Of a stretch of 64,000 bases of DNA, positions 45,796 to 56,700 are shown in pieces. Where the stretch lies: the NCBI RefSeq assembly GCF_000419765.1, contig NZ_ATTQ01000001.1, positions 337,255 through 401,254 on the forward strand, written 5' to 3'. Every line of letters begins with the position of its first letter. Within the stretch, counting starts at the first letter, position 1. Origin of the DNA: Rhizobium mongolense USDA 1844 (GTDB lineage Bacteria > Pseudomonadota > Alphaproteobacteria > Rhizobiales > Rhizobiaceae). The notes under the pieces were generated by a model, which did no database searches, had not been told where the DNA came from, and worked only from the letters and a program-made list of their open reading frames with translations. The translations under genes were made by a program, and so were the position numbers.

Positions 45796-46695
45796 CTATC
45801 GGTATTGTCTCCATCGGTAGAAATCCACAAGCGCACGGAAAGCCGGCGAAGCAAGGCGACGGCTCGGGTAATAGAGATGGTAGCCTTGGAAGGTCGGACA
45901 CCAGTCCTCGAGGACATTGCGGAGCGAGCTGTTTTCCACATGTTGGCGAACCAGGTCTTTCGGCACGTAGGCGAGCCCGATTCCGTCGAGAGCGGCGTCG
46001 ATGGCCGAGGCGATATTGCTGAGCGTCAACGGCCCCTCCACCCGGACACTGAACTCACGACCGTCTTGCTCGAACTCCCATGCGTAGAGCGTCCCAGATG
46101 TTGGCAGGCGCAGGTTGATACAGTCGTGGCCTGTCAGTTCCTGAGGGTTTGATGGGAACGGAAACCGCGCGAAGTATGCAGGCGCGCCCACAACAGAGTA
46201 CGTGACATCCGGCCCCACCCGAACAGCTATCATGTCGCGGGCCACGGCCTCGCCAAGCCTGAGCCCGGCATCGAACTGGCGCTCGACGATATTTGTGAAC
46301 CCGTTATCCACGATGAGTTCTACGGTGATGTCCGGGTTTTCTCCAAGGAAAGCGGGAAGCCTCGGTCGGAAGACCAGATCGATAGCATCATCGGGGCAAA
46401 CGATACGGACATGCCCCGACGGCCGGTCCCTCAGTTCCTTGATCGCGTTGATTTCCGACGCGATGCCTTCAAAATGGTGTGTAATCCTCTCGACAAGACG
46501 CTCCCCTGCGGTTGTCGGAGCTACGTCACGTGTCGTCCTCGCAAGGAGACGTATGCCGAGCCGCTCCTCCAGCGCCCTGATCGTATGGCTCAGAGCCGAG
46601 CGTGTCACACCCAGCTTCGCCGCTGCGCGCGTGAAGCTACGCTCCCGCGCCACCTCCAGGAAGGCTTTCATTTCCGCGAATTCGTCACGACGCAT
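45796..46695 (-). CDS. LysR-family transcriptional regulator
   Basis: A complete 299-residue LysR protein: HTH at residues 5-62 (FTRAAAKLGVTRSALSHTIRALE) and the LysR substrate-binding domain to the end. It is divergent from an MFS-SDR-cyclophilin-like-lipocalin gene group starting at 46794, so that group is its most likely target. No effector motif is recognised. Confidence 0.92.
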   Translation of the reverse strand: MRRDEFAEMKAFLEVARERSFTRAAAKLGVTRSALSHTIRALEERLGIRLLARTTRDVAPTTAGERLVERITHHFEGIASEINAIKELRDRPSGHVRIVCPDDAIDLVFRPRLPAFLGENPDITVELIVDNGFTNIVERQFDAGLRLGEAVARDMIAVRVGPDVTYSVVGAPAYFARFPFPSNPQELTGHDCINLRLPTSGTLYAWEFEQDGREFSVRVEGPLTLSNIASAIDAALDGIGLAYVPKDLVRQHVENSSLRNVLEDWCPTFQGYHLYYPSRRLASPAFRALVDFYRWRQYR

Positions 46696-46793
46696 TGTTG
46701 AGGCTCCTTCACCACGGCATGCAGACTATACCTCCTAGTGGCTCGAAACCAACCTGACTATCTTGCTTCTCACAACAGAAGCGAGATGCACGA

Positions 46794-47996
46794 ATGACTG
46801 AGATCACACTGCAGGAAGGTTTTTCAGGGCGCGTGGAGACAACGCCTTGGGGCGCGGTCATCTGCCTGTCGCTCCTCACCTTTCTCCTGGTTGGGCTTGA
46901 GTTCTTGCCGACCAGCCTTCTGACCCCGATCGCCCGGGACCTCTCTGTCACAGAAGGTCAAGCAGGGCTTGCGATCGCGGCGTCCGGCTTTTTTGCGGTC
47001 ATGACCAGCCTGTTCGGAAATGTCGTCTTAAGCAGATTGGACAGGAGAACGGTTGTCTTCGTCTATACTGCCGTGTTGGCGGTCTCCAGCCTCGTGGTAG
47101 CGCTTGCAGGCAGCTTTCCAGTTTTCCTGATCGGCCGAGCGATGGTCGGCATCGCGATCGGCGGCTTCTGGTCGCTTTCGACTGCTATCCTCGCACGTCT
47201 CGCATCCGGCCCCGACCTCGCAAAGGCCATCGCCCTGCTCCAGGGTGGGACCGCGTTGGCGATCGTTACCGCCGCGCCGCTTGGGAGTTTCCTCGGTAGT
47301 CTCATCGGCTGGCGAGGTACCTTTCTAATCACAGTACCCATCGGTCTCGCGGCATTGGTATGGCAAATCGCTGTGTTGCCGAAGATGCCGGCCGCCGCAG
47401 CCGCATCGGTGACTGAAATGTTCGGGTTGCTCAGGTGCCGCACCTTCGCGATCGGAATGGCGGCAACGACGCTCGCGTTCATCGGCATGAACTCGCTATC
47501 GATCTACCTGCGGCCGTTCCTCGAACGCGTCACTGCCCTCGACATCAACATTCTGTCCATGGTCCTGCTGGGCTTGGGCGTTGGCGGACTGGCCGGAACA
47601 CTTGCAATCGGGCTCGTGCTGCGACGACATCTGAGTGCTGCCTTGATCGGGATTCCATGCATCCTCGCGCTCCTCGCAGTCCTCCTGGTCTGTATCGGCT
47701 CGTTCAAAGCCGTCACAGCGGCCGTCCTCGTGCTGTGGGGCTTCCTCTCAACGCCGATTCCCGTTGCGTGGAACACCTGGATGACACAGATCATCCCCGA
47801 CGATCTCGAAGCTGGTGGCGGACTTCAGGTCGCGTTGATCCAGTCTGCAATTGCCGGAGGCGCATTCGCCGGAGGGATGCTCTTCGATACCGTCGGTTGG
47901 TGGAGCGCGTTTCTGCTGGCTGCCGTCCTGCTCGCCGGGTCTGCCGTGCTCGCGACAATGTCGCGTCCCGGCACCCAACACCAATCCAATTTTTGA
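46794..47996 (+). CDS. MFS transporter (drug/sugar efflux type)
   Basis: A 400-residue protein with 12 predicted spans (for example [19 protein letters not shown], then [20 protein letters not shown] with the MFS loop 2-3). It resembles the AraJ/YdhP-type MFS efflux proteins that sit beside LysR and SDR genes. It precedes the SDR gene by 13 bp, so they are in one transcript. The substrate is unknown. Confidence 0.85.
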   Translation: MTEITLQEGFSGRVETTPWGAVICLSLLTFLLVGLEFLPTSLLTPIARDLSVTEGQAGLAIAASGFFAVMTSLFGNVVLSRLDRRTVVFVYTAVLAVSSLVVALAGSFPVFLIGRAMVGIAIGGFWSLSTAILARLASGPDLAKAIALLQGGTALAIVTAAPLGSFLGSLIGWRGTFLITVPIGLAALVWQIAVLPKMPAAAAASVTEMFGLLRCRTFAIGMAATTLAFIGMNSLSIYLRPFLERVTALDINILSMVLLGLGVGGLAGTLAIGLVLRRHLSAALIGIPCILALLAVLLVCIGSFKAVTAAVLVLWGFLSTPIPVAWNTWMTQIIPDDLEAGGGLQVALIQSAIAGGAFAGGMLFDTVGWWSAFLLAAVLLAGSAVLATMSRPGTQHQSNF

Positions 47997-48009
47997 ACTG
48001 GAGATCATC

Positions 48010-48756
48010 CTGTCGCAGGGGATCGAAAACAAGGTCGTCGTAATAACTGGCCCAAGCAGTGGACTGGGTGAGGCGACGGCCCGCCATCTGGCCGAGCGTG
48101 GGGCCATTGTCGTCCTTGGTGCTCGCAGGGCCGATCGCATCGAGGCTCTCGCCAGCGAACTCACCGCAAAAGGTCATAAGGCAAAAGCCGTCCAGACAGA
48201 CGTGACGGAGCGTAATCAGGTCAAGCATCTCGTGGACTCGGCAGTCCGGGAGTTTGGCCGCATCGACGTCATGCTGAACAATGCGGGCCTGATGCCTCTG
48301 GCTCCGCTTGAGCGTCTCAAGATCGACGAATGGGACCGCATGATCGACGTCAACATCAAGGGCGTCCTGTATGGTGTAGCCGCCGCACTCCCCCACATGA
48401 AGACCCAGAAATCCGGACACATCATCAATGTGTCGTCGGTCTGCGGGCATGTAGTCGATCCAGGAGCGACCGTCTACTGCGCCACCAAGCATGCAGTCCG
48501 CGCCCTCTCCGAAGGCCTGCGCAAGGAAGTTAAGCCCTACAACATCCGCACCACGATCATCTCTCCCGGCGCGGTCAGCGCCGAGCTTCTCGAGCATATC
48601 AGCGAAAAGGACATTCAGGCCGGTACCCGAGAGTTCGTCAGCAAGATCGCGGTGAGCGCCGATACCTTTGCCCGAACCGTGGCCTTTGCCGTCAACGAGC
48701 CTGACGACGTCGACATCAACGAAATCCTTTTCCGTCCGACCGCGCAGCCTGTCTGA
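48010..48756 (+). CDS. SDR-family oxidoreductase with a likely CTG start
   Basis: A 248-residue short-chain dehydrogenase: TGPSSGLGE nucleotide motif, NNAG, NVSS, and catalytic YCATK. The normal family start [14 protein letters not shown] here reads CTG TCG CAG GGG, and a GGAG site sits 6 bp before it (48010). No ATG, GTG or TTG gives a family-like N-terminus; the open frame upstream to 47851 is inside the MFS gene. So the start is probably CTG or has mutated. Substrate unknown; it may reduce an aldehyde or quinone-type compound. Confidence 0.8.
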   Translation: MSQGIENKVVVITGPSSGLGEATARHLAERGAIVVLGARRADRIEALASELTAKGHKAKAVQTDVTERNQVKHLVDSAVREFGRIDVMLNNAGLMPLAPLERLKIDEWDRMIDVNIKGVLYGVAAALPHMKTQKSGHIINVSSVCGHVVDPGATVYCATKHAVRALSEGLRKEVKPYNIRTTIISPGAVSAELLEHISEKDIQAGTREFVSKIAVSADTFARTVAFAVNEPDDVDINEILFRPTAQPV

Positions 48757-48769
48757 CTGGAGGAAGAGC

Positions 48770-49237
48770 ATGTCTTCGTCTTCACATCTTACCCGCCGCA
48801 AAATCTTGGCCGGAACCTTGATTTCCGCTGCTCTGCCTTTTGCATCGTTCGCACAACGGGGGCGCGATCCGGACAGCCAGGAGCCGACGGACGTTCGTAT
48901 CGGGATGAGCTTTGGCGACTACGCCATGACGGCGACGCTCTATGACAATCCGTCGGCACGAGACTTCGCGTCGATGCTGCCCCTGAGCCTCAAGATCGAG
49001 GACTACGGCGGAAACGAGAAGATCGTCTACCTTCCCCGCAAGCTCACCGAAGACGGTAGCGGGCCGTTCGGCAACGAACAGCCCGGCGATCTTTGCTACT
49101 TCAAGCCCTGGGGAAACCTGGCTCTCTTCTACGCCGACTACAAATGGGATGGCCTGATCAGGCTCGGCCGCTTCGATGACGGCTTCAAACCTCTGCTTGT
49201 TCGCGGCGAATTCCCGGTGCGCATAGAGCGGAATTGA
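48770..49237 (+). CDS. Tat-exported cyclophilin-like fold protein
   Basis: A 155-residue protein with a twin-arginine signal (LTRRKILAGTLISAALPFA), then the Cyclophil_like2-type body: RIGMSFGDYAMTATLYDNPSARDFA and CYFKPWGNLALFYADY. The ATG at 48770 has GGAGGAAG upstream, 13 bp after the SDR stop. Members of this family are of unknown function, often beside oxidoreductases. The longer frame from 48668 lies inside the SDR. Confidence 0.8.
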   Translation: MSSSSHLTRRKILAGTLISAALPFASFAQRGRDPDSQEPTDVRIGMSFGDYAMTATLYDNPSARDFASMLPLSLKIEDYGGNEKIVYLPRKLTEDGSGPFGNEQPGDLCYFKPWGNLALFYADYKWDGLIRLGRFDDGFKPLLVRGEFPVRIERN

Positions 49238-49278
49238 CACCACGCCTTCATTCCATCCATCAGGAAAGGACCTGCTTG

Positions 49279-49635
49279 ATGAACACCTTCAAGATCCCGA
49301 TCATAGCAATGGCTATGGCCGTATCGTCCCCGGCCCTCGCCGACGACGAAAAGGGCTCTATCGTTGGTGCGTGGAACATGACCTTCCTTCAGTTCACCGA
49401 CGCGAGCGGCAGACAGAACACGATTCCGTATTCCGGGCAGGTGATCTTCTCGAAAAGCGGCACACTATCCGTGCAGGCCATGAACCCAGACGCTGCGGCG
49501 GAGCCGACGCCTTACACGGCAAACGGCTATGAGGCCTATTATGGCCCGGTCGAAATCGACGAAGCGAAAAAGACGTTTGCCATCACGGTGGGTTCATCGC
49601 TCGTTCGCAACCACGTTAACCGTCTGGCTGCTTAA
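49279..49635 (+). CDS. Lipocalin-like secreted protein, C-terminally shortened
   Basis: A 118-residue protein with a signal peptide (residues 1-21, ending SSPALA) and a lipocalin-like start (GSIVGAWNMTFLQFTDASG). Full relatives run to about 160 residues with a final strand; here the frame ends after VGSSLVRNHVNRLAA, which looks shortened by roughly 40 residues. It could be a truncated remnant or a short variant. It is the last gene of the LysR-MFS-SDR group. Confidence 0.6.
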   Translation: MNTFKIPIIAMAMAVSSPALADDEKGSIVGAWNMTFLQFTDASGRQNTIPYSGQVIFSKSGTLSVQAMNPDAAAEPTPYTANGYEAYYGPVEIDEAKKTFAITVGSSLVRNHVNRLAA

Positions 49636-49650
49636 GAAAAGTTTGCGTTT

Positions 49651-50031
49651 CTATTTTGACGTAGCCTGTCTTCCTCGGGTCGTAGTCCGCACCGGGACCG
49701 TCTTGCCGTACTCGTTCCACCACGCGCTCAAGGCTTCCATGGTCGGCCCAAGACCTCTTGCCTTGGCGGTGATCTCGTAATCGACCCGTGGCGGCACCTC
49801 GGCGTAAACTGTTCGCGAAACGAGTCCATCCGCCTCCAGTTCCCGCAGTTGCGCCGTCAACATATGCTGCGTAATGCCGGGAATAGCCTTCCGTAGCTCG
49901 CCGAAGCGGTAGACCCGTTGGTTGAGCAACCACATGATCTCCAGCTTCCATTTGCCGGAAAGCAACGAGAAGGCTCGACGCATCTCCTCGTGCATGTTGA
50001 TGCCGTCGTCATCTTCAGTATGCATTTCCAT
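49651..50031 (-). CDS. HxlR-family transcriptional regulator
   Basis: A 126-residue winged-helix protein with the HxlR domain at about residues 18-105 (LLSGKWKLEIMWLLNQ, then ITQHMLTAQLRELEADGLV). It has no conserved redox cysteines, so it is not a thiol sensor of the YodB type. It is divergent from a DoxX gene and probably controls the DoxX-SDR genes. An internal ATG at 49995 is an alternative start. Confidence 0.9.
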   Translation of the reverse strand: MEMHTEDDDGINMHEEMRRAFSLLSGKWKLEIMWLLNQRVYRFGELRKAIPGITQHMLTAQLRELEADGLVSRTVYAEVPPRVDYEITAKARGLGPTMEALSAWWNEYGKTVPVRTTTRGRQATSK

Positions 50032-50175
50032 ACCAGCCCATCCAAATTCATCCTACTTGCGCATATCGATCTTACACTACATTTTCTTTGCGAACACCAG
50101 AGCCGCGTTGCGCTGGAGCCACGAAAAATCGACACGCACGAAACCCGCCGGGGACCCGGCGGGAAAGGATACTCT

Positions 50176-50565
50176 ATGGCCGAAAATCACATCTACTGGA
50201 TCAGCACGACGCTTCTTAGCCTGCTGTATCTCTCATCCGCCGTGACCTACGTCGTAAAGACCGAGTGGGTTCGCACAACGATCGTTGGATTCGGATATCC
50301 GGCATACCTCGTTCAGGTTCTTATCACCGTCAAGGTTCTCGCCGTCGCAGTGGTGCTGTCACGTTTGAGCATGGCACTGAGCGACCTGGCGTATGCTGGC
50401 ATGCTGTTTCACCTTGTCCTTTCCGCCATGGCGCACCTCGGCGTTCGTAAGCCTCTCGGCGCGCTCCCCGCGCTGCTTGGACTGATTTTCCTCGTAACCT
50501 CGTTCGCGACTCAGAACGCTGCACGCGACATCCCCTCACCCTACGCGCTGTCACAGAAGTACTGA
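50176..50565 (+). CDS. DoxX-family membrane protein
   Basis: A 129-residue protein with four spans (MAENHIYWISTTLLSLLYLS first), typical of DoxX/DoxD-like proteins. It is often found with HxlR regulators and oxidoreductases in proteobacteria. The long in-frame extension upstream to 49918 runs into the regulator; the ATG at 50176 is the start. The SDR follows 23 bp later. Function not settled. Confidence 0.78.
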   Translation: MAENHIYWISTTLLSLLYLSSAVTYVVKTEWVRTTIVGFGYPAYLVQVLITVKVLAVAVVLSRLSMALSDLAYAGMLFHLVLSAMAHLGVRKPLGALPALLGLIFLVTSFATQNAARDIPSPYALSQKY

Positions 50566-50588
50566 AAGCCTTGAAAAGGAGATTTGCC

Positions 50589-51165
50589 ATGGGAAGACTC
50601 AACGGAAAAGTTGCGATCGTCGCGGGCGCTGGCCGCGGCATCGGACGCGCAACGGCGAAACTGTTTGCCGCTGAAGGTGCAAAGGTCGTCGTAGTTTCGC
50701 TAACACCTGCAAATGTGGATACGGTCGTCGCCGAGATACGATCGGTGGGCGGGACGGCGCTTGGAGCGGCCTGCGATCTCGGCGACGGAGATCAGATCAA
50801 AGCTGTTGCGTCCAACGTCGTCGAAACCTACGGCGGTATCGACATCCTCGTAAACGTGGCCTTTGATAACTCGGCCGTACGGTCGGCCGTCATTGACGTG
50901 TCGGTCGAGCAACTGCAACGCAATTTCGATACGGGACCGATCGCCTACTTGCGGATGATGCAGGCCTGCTACCCTTATCTGAAGGCAAGCGGCGAAGGCC
51001 GCGTCATAAATTTCGCTTCTCTCGCAGGAGTCCTCGGGCTACCTCCATATGGCCCCTACAACCTTGCGAAGGAAGCGGTGCGTGCGCTGACCCGGACAGC
51101 AGCGCGCGAATGGGGTCCAGACGGGATCACCGTCAACACCGTGCTCCCGGTTTTGATGGAGACAG
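50589..51165 (+). pseudogene. SDR-family oxidoreductase interrupted by an ISL3 remnant
   Basis: The first 190 residues are a good SDR (AGAGRGIGRATA nucleotide motif, NFASLAG and the catalytic YNLAK). After about 51165 the open frame (to 51311) leaves the family and runs through ISL3 transposase sequence in another frame. The last 55-60 residues of the enzyme, which form part of the substrate site, are missing. It follows the HxlR/DoxX genes and is probably dead. Confidence 0.75.
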
Positions 51166-51275
51166 CTGGATTTTTTCTGCTGTCGTCCGGCGTTTGGCAT
51201 TTGCCCCGATCGCGGACAGCCGACCCGAAATCGGCACGGATGGTCCAACCGCAGTCTTCAAGATTTGCCGGTCCC
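51165..51275 (+). mobile_element. ISL3 transposase N-terminal remnant
   Basis: Read in a frame different from the SDR, this piece gives GICPDRGQPTRNRHGWSNRS then LQDLPVP, the zinc-ribbon start of the same ISL3-type transposase as at 28180-29165. One cysteine is already changed to R. It is in the opposite orientation to the other two ISL3 pieces. Confidence 0.65.
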
Positions 51276-51361
51276 TCGGATCAAATAAAGAGCGAACCCT
51301 ACGTTCATTAACGTGGGCACTAGCGGCGATTCGGGCCAGCGCGCTTGCTAGTGGCGCCACC

Positions 51362-52594
51362 TCATTCCGCGGCCCGTACACCAGAGTTTGCCATCGTACG
51401 ATGGGCCTGCTCCCAGTTTGCCATGTAATCACGGGTGAGCGGGACGGCGTCTGCCCGCTTGGCAAGCTGCATCTGAAATACCATCATCGAGCGAAAGCGG
51501 AATCCGATCTCGCACAGAACGAGATAGAATTCCCACATGCGGCAGAACCGTTCGTCATAGAGTGCCGCAATGCGCTGACGATTAGCCATGAAACGCTGAC
51601 GCCAGTGGCGGAGGGTATCCGCGTAGTGCAGACGCAGAATTTCGACGTCGGTGACAACTAGGCCCGCACGCTCTACGGACGCGAAGACCTCGGAAAGGGA
51701 CGGAATATCCGCTCCTGGGAAAATGTACTTGCGAATGAACGGATTGATCGGAGCAGGCGCATCGGAATATCCGATCGAATGCAGCAGCGCGACGCCGTCG
51801 GGGGTCAGGAAATCGCCAAGCCTGGCAAAGAACTCCTCGTAATTCCCTTTGCCTACATGCTCGAACATGCCGACCGAAACCACCCGATCATATTGACCAA
51901 GTTCCTTACGATAATCACGCAGACAAAAGCGTACGCGATCAGCGAGGCCCGCAGCGGTAGCGCGTCCCTGCGATACCTTGTGCTGCTCGACGCTCAAGGT
52001 GAGGCCCGTGACGTCCGCGCCGGTCTCCTCGGCCAGGTACAAACCGAGGCCCCCCCAGCCAGAACCAATGTCGAGTATCTTAAGATCCGGCCGGTCGAGG
52101 AGCAGCTTTGAGGCGATGTGGCGTTTTTTATGCTCCTGCGCCGCCTCGAGATCATCGTCCGCGCTCGTGAAGTAGGCGCAGGAATACTGGCGGTCCTTAT
52201 CGAGGAAGAGATCGTAGAGCTGGCCGGACAGATCATAATGATGGGCGACGTTGCGCCGTGCGCGATCGAGCGGATTGCATTGCTTCAGCCGACGCATGAT
52301 CCGGGACAACAGCGAGAACCAAGCCATCTGCTCGAAGTTGCGATAGTTTTTGGCAGCAATTTCGAGAAAGTCGAAAAGGGTTCCTTCCTCGATGGTCAGC
52401 AAGCCATCCATGTAGGCTTGCCCTATCGACAGTTCGGGGTTCAGGGCCAACGTATAGTCGAGATGGCGAGCGCCGAGCCGGATCGTACAGTGAGGTGAAG
52501 TGCCGTCTCCATACGCGTGAACCTTCCCCGCCCCATCGATTAACCGTACACTGCCAGTCCGCACGATTGATTTTAGGATTGCAGGAAACAGCAT
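51362..52594 (-). CDS. cfa: Cyclopropane-fatty-acyl-phospholipid synthase
   Basis: A 410-residue enzyme that adds a methylene bridge to unsaturated fatty acyl chains of membrane lipids using SAM. The SAM motif ILDIGSGWGGLGLYLAEE is at about 180-197, and the conserved region YSCAYF, YDRVVSVGMFEHVG is present. It works at the inner membrane surface in acid or stationary-phase adaptation. The start is the ATG at 52594 with a GAGGA site; a longer frame to 52651 is less likely. Confidence 0.9.
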   Translation of the reverse strand: MLFPAILKSIVRTGSVRLIDGAGKVHAYGDGTSPHCTIRLGARHLDYTLALNPELSIGQAYMDGLLTIEEGTLFDFLEIAAKNYRNFEQMAWFSLLSRIMRRLKQCNPLDRARRNVAHHYDLSGQLYDLFLDKDRQYSCAYFTSADDDLEAAQEHKKRHIASKLLLDRPDLKILDIGSGWGGLGLYLAEETGADVTGLTLSVEQHKVSQGRATAAGLADRVRFCLRDYRKELGQYDRVVSVGMFEHVGKGNYEEFFARLGDFLTPDGVALLHSIGYSDAPAPINPFIRKYIFPGADIPSLSEVFASVERAGLVVTDVEILRLHYADTLRHWRQRFMANRQRIAALYDERFCRMWEFYLVLCEIGFRFRSMMVFQMQLAKRADAVPLTRDYMANWEQAHRTMANSGVRAAE

Positions 52595-53029
52595 GTGGCA
52601 AGTCCTCAGCTCTGATCGTCGATCGAATGCCTCTGGCGCACCTTCTCGCAATGATCGAACACCTTTGCGACGAGTGACGATGCGCCGAAAGATCCCGCTA
52701 ACAGGGATAAAACGTTGCGGATCATCGTTCGAGAGACTGCGATTTTCAACTCTCGCCGGTCCTGTGGAACTATAACCACCGTAGCCATGGCTGTCGAGAT
52801 TCCGGGAAAGCAGGTCGTCGTCTGATCACTCCATTTCGGCAATCAGGTCAGGGACGAAGTAAAAGGAATATCTACTCGGCAGTGCGCTGTCGTCGATCCG
52901 GACGCTACCTGCAGGGCGTGCCCCGGGTCGCTGACCGGGCGGTTGGTTCGTATTTATCTCGGATCAAGCATGGGTTCCGTTAATCGGCGCCCGGCGTTTG
53001 ATGAAGGACTGCTCGCCCGGATCACGGAA

Positions 53030-53400
53030 AGAAGTTCACACCCTCGGTGCGAAACAGATGAAAGCGATCCGCCACCTGAGACGCTTGCGGCGCTCCTTCA
53101 CGGGTAGCCTGCGCGTAAAGTCCGCATCTATCTCGGCTTACGACCTCAACAGAGGAATGCCGTTTCAACCATTGTGCAACGCTTGACACGCTCCGATCCT
53201 CGAGAATGTCAACGACCTTTCGGCGCTCAAGATCGACAATGATCGTGCCATAGCGCCACGATTTCCTCCAACTCCAGTCATCGATGCCGACGATCCGAGC
53301 CGGGACTTCGTCAGCAGCTCTTGCAGCATTGCGCGCCGTGATATCGACGCCGTCTGTAACGCCATCGACCTGCCCTGGAGCAATGTCAGGCAGAAGGTCA
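53030..53400 (-). mobile_element. ISL3 transposase core fragment
   Basis: Minus-strand translation gives RIVGIDDWSWRKSWRYGTII, then VDLERRKVVDILEDRS, SSVAQWLKRHSSVEVVSRDR, CGLYAQATREGAPQ and VADRFHLF. It contains the first and second DDE aspartates and is about 60-70% like the copy at 28180-29165 by eye. N- and C-terminal parts are missing. It is a separate degenerate ISL3 fragment. Confidence 0.75.
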
Positions 53401-53758
53401 GATCAACCGACTGAAGACGATTAAGCGCGCAATGTATGGCAGGCAGGCCCAGAGCTTCTCAGAGCGCGGATGATGCCGATGAAAGTGATTACATAAAGTG
53501 AGGAAGAGCCCAATAAAGTGCCTGTCGGCACAGATTAGGCGATCTCTGGAGAGCATTTCTGCCCGCTCCGGAATTTAGCATCACGGAACAAATCGTGAAC
53601 CCGGATGAGACTTGATGAACCTCGGTGGTGGTCGTGCAGCTCGTGCGACTGAAATGACGAGGACTAAGCAGGGTCACAGGTGTAAGCTGAATATCCTGAA
53701 CCTGTGGGACAGTGCATCAGAACAACGGTATTCGACCATGTCAGATGGATGCTAGGTC
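53401..53758. other. Gap without a supported gene
   Basis: About 360 bases between the ISL3 fragment and the large cyclase/ATPase gene. No gene or clear regulatory motif is seen. Confidence 0.4.
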
Positions 53759-56700
53759 ATGCCCGACATCGGAGATTGGCTTGCCAGCATTAGGCTTGAG
53801 CGGTACCGTCAAACCTTCTTGGAAAATGGCATCGATCTCGATGTCGTCGACGATCTCACCGATGTCGACCTGAAGGAGCTCGGACTGTCCCTTGGTGACC
53901 GCAAGCGGTTTCTCAGGGCGGCCGCGGCCCTAGCTCACCAGTCGCCTCCTGCGGCGACACCGCACCCCTCGGTGTCCCCGATCCACAGCGAGGCGGAACG
54001 GCGACAGCTTACGGTAATGTTCTGCGATCTCGTTGGATCGACAGCATTGTCCACGCGTCTCGATCCAGAAGACCTCCGGCAGTCGATCGTCGCGTACCAT
54101 TCTTGCGCCACCCAGATCGTCGGCCGGTACGACGGCTTCGTTGCCAAGTATATGGGCGACGGCGTCCTCGTATACTTCGGCTATCCGCAGGCTCACGAGG
54201 AGGAAGCCGCGCGGGCCGTGAGGGCCGGCCTAGCGGTTGTTGAAGCAGTCGACCGGCTGGATGCGGCAGGCGAACGCTTAGCTGTTCGCATCGGAATTGC
54301 CACTGGCCTGGTTGTGGTGGGCGACATCATCGGCGCCGGTGAGGCCGAGGAACGTAGCGTAGTGGGTGAGACGCCGAACCTAGCGGCCCGCCTGCAGGCG
54401 CTGGCCGAGCCCGGCACAGTCGTCATTGCCGAAGCGACGCGCGCGCTGCTGCGGGGCCAGTTCAAGCTAGAAAGCCTCGGGGTGCGGCCGATCAAGGGGT
54501 TTGCTGAGGCGGTTGAGGCCTTTCGGGTGCTCGGCGAAGTGCGGAGCGAGGACCGCTTCGAGGCCGGTCACGCGACTGTGCTACCGTTGGTCGGCCGAGA
54601 TCAGGAACTCGCACTGCTGGTTGATCGCTGGACTCTGGCCAAGGCCACCGAAGGTCAGGTCATCCTGCTCGAGGGCGAGGCCGGAATCGGCAAGTCGCGT
54701 CTTGCGCTGGCACTTCGCGAGCGCATCTTCAGGGAGCCGCATCTGTTGCGCCGTTACTTCGCCTCACCCTACCACATCAACAGCGCGCTTCGTCCGGTAA
54801 TTGCCCAGCTCGAACAGGCAGCGGGCTTTGAACGCGATGATCCATCGGCCGTCAAGCTCGCCAAGCTCCAGGCACTGCTCGCGGAACAGGTGGGTGAGGT
54901 GAGCGAAGCTATCCCATTGCTGGCAGAGCTTCTCGGAATCCCAAGCAGCAGCCGCTATCCAAGACTGAATCTTGCGCCCCAGCAGCGCAAGAATCTCACC
55001 TTCGAAATGCTCATCGCCCAGCTTGCCAGACTGGCTGCGGAGCAGCCGGTGCTCATGATACTTGAGGATGCGCACTGGCTGGACGCGAGCAGCCTTGAGC
55101 TGTTCGGCTTGTTCGTGGACCGCATCCAGCAGCTCTCGGTGCTGCTGGTCATTTCCTATAGGCCCGAGTTCGTGCCGCCTTGGCGTAGTTACCCGCACGT
55201 GACAAAGGTGGTCTTGAATCGTCTCGACCGGGTGCAAGCTCAATTGCTGGTCGAACGGCTGACCGGTGGAAAGCTCTTGCCTCTCGGAGTGCTCGATTAC
55301 ATCGTGGCCAACACCGATGGTGTGCCGCTGTACCTTGAGGAGTTGGCCAAAACCATGCTCGAATCTAGCCTATTGGGAGTGGCCGGCGATCAATTTGGAC
55401 TGCCTGCACCTATACCGCCGCTGGCGATCCCGGTAACGCTCCACGGTTCGCTTATGGCCCGCCTCGACCGCCTCGGCGGGGCCAAGGTGGTCGCCCAGAT
55501 CGGCGCCTGCATTGGGCGCGAGTTCTCCTATGAGTTGATTGCAGCGTTGGGCGTACTCGATGAGCCTGAGCTGCAGCAGGGACTCGATCAACTGGTTGGT
55601 AGTGAGCTGGTTTTTCGGCGCGGAAGTCCCCCTAAAGCGATCTACAGCTTCAAGCACGCGCTTGTTCGCGATACCGCATATCAGTCCCTCCTCAAGAGCC
55701 GTCGCCGGGAGCTCCATCGTCGTATTGCCCAGGTCATCGAAGAGCGAGCTCCACACGTCGTGGCCGCCGAGCCGGAAGTCTTAGCGTATCATCTCACCGA
55801 GGCCGGACAGCTACCGCAAGCGGTCGTGTTCTGGCACCGTGCCGGCGAGCACGCCAATGACCGGGCGGCGAATGCCGAGGCCGCCGGCCATTTGGCCAAG
55901 GGCCTCGATCTGCTCACTCAGATGCCCGAGAACCCGGAGCGCCTCGAGCATGAGCTGACATTGTTGACCACCCTGGGGCAAGTGCTTACCGCTGCGAAGG
56001 GCTATGGCCACCCGGAGGTCGAGCGTGTCTACAACCGTGCTCGCAACCTGACGGAGCGGGTCCAAGATACGCCCAGGCTGTTCCCGGTGCTTCTCGGCCT
56101 CACCATCAACCATGCAGTGCGGTCTGAGCTTTCCGCGGCGCGGGGCCTTGGCGAACGGCTCTTGGCGTTGGCGCAGCAAGCCTCGGATCCCGTGCTCATG
56201 GTGGAAGCGTCCTACGCGCTGGGCATCACCTGCTCCTGGCTTGGCGAATTCGCCTCGGCATGGCAGCACCTCGAACGCGGGATCAACCAGTACGACATCG
56301 CCCAGCACCAGGCGCATCTGGCGCTTTATGGACAGGATGGAGGACCGATCTGCCTGTGCCGCGGCGCCATGGCGCTGTGGTATCTCGGCTACGACGACCG
56401 GGCGCTGGAGCTGATGGACGAGGCGCTCGCCATTACTGCGAAGCTCGGACATTTGTTCAGCCGCGCCTATGTCCTAACATGGGCGGCGATTCTGCACGTG
56501 CATCGACGGGACGTCGCGAAGGCTCAAGAGGCGGCGGAGTTGGCGTCAGCCTTCGCGACCGAACACGGATTTCCATTCTGGCACACCCAGGGGGTCTTCC
56601 TGCAGGGGTGGGCGCTGGCCGAACGGGGCCAAGTCACGACAGGCATCGAGCGGTTGCGAGAAGGGCTGGCTGGCATGCAGGCGATCGGGTCACGAATGAC

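Noticed and set aside
52606..52842. 78-residue minus-strand frame overlapping the upstream side of cfa
   Set aside because: Partly overlaps the longer cfa frame and shows no family features or good ribosome binding site.
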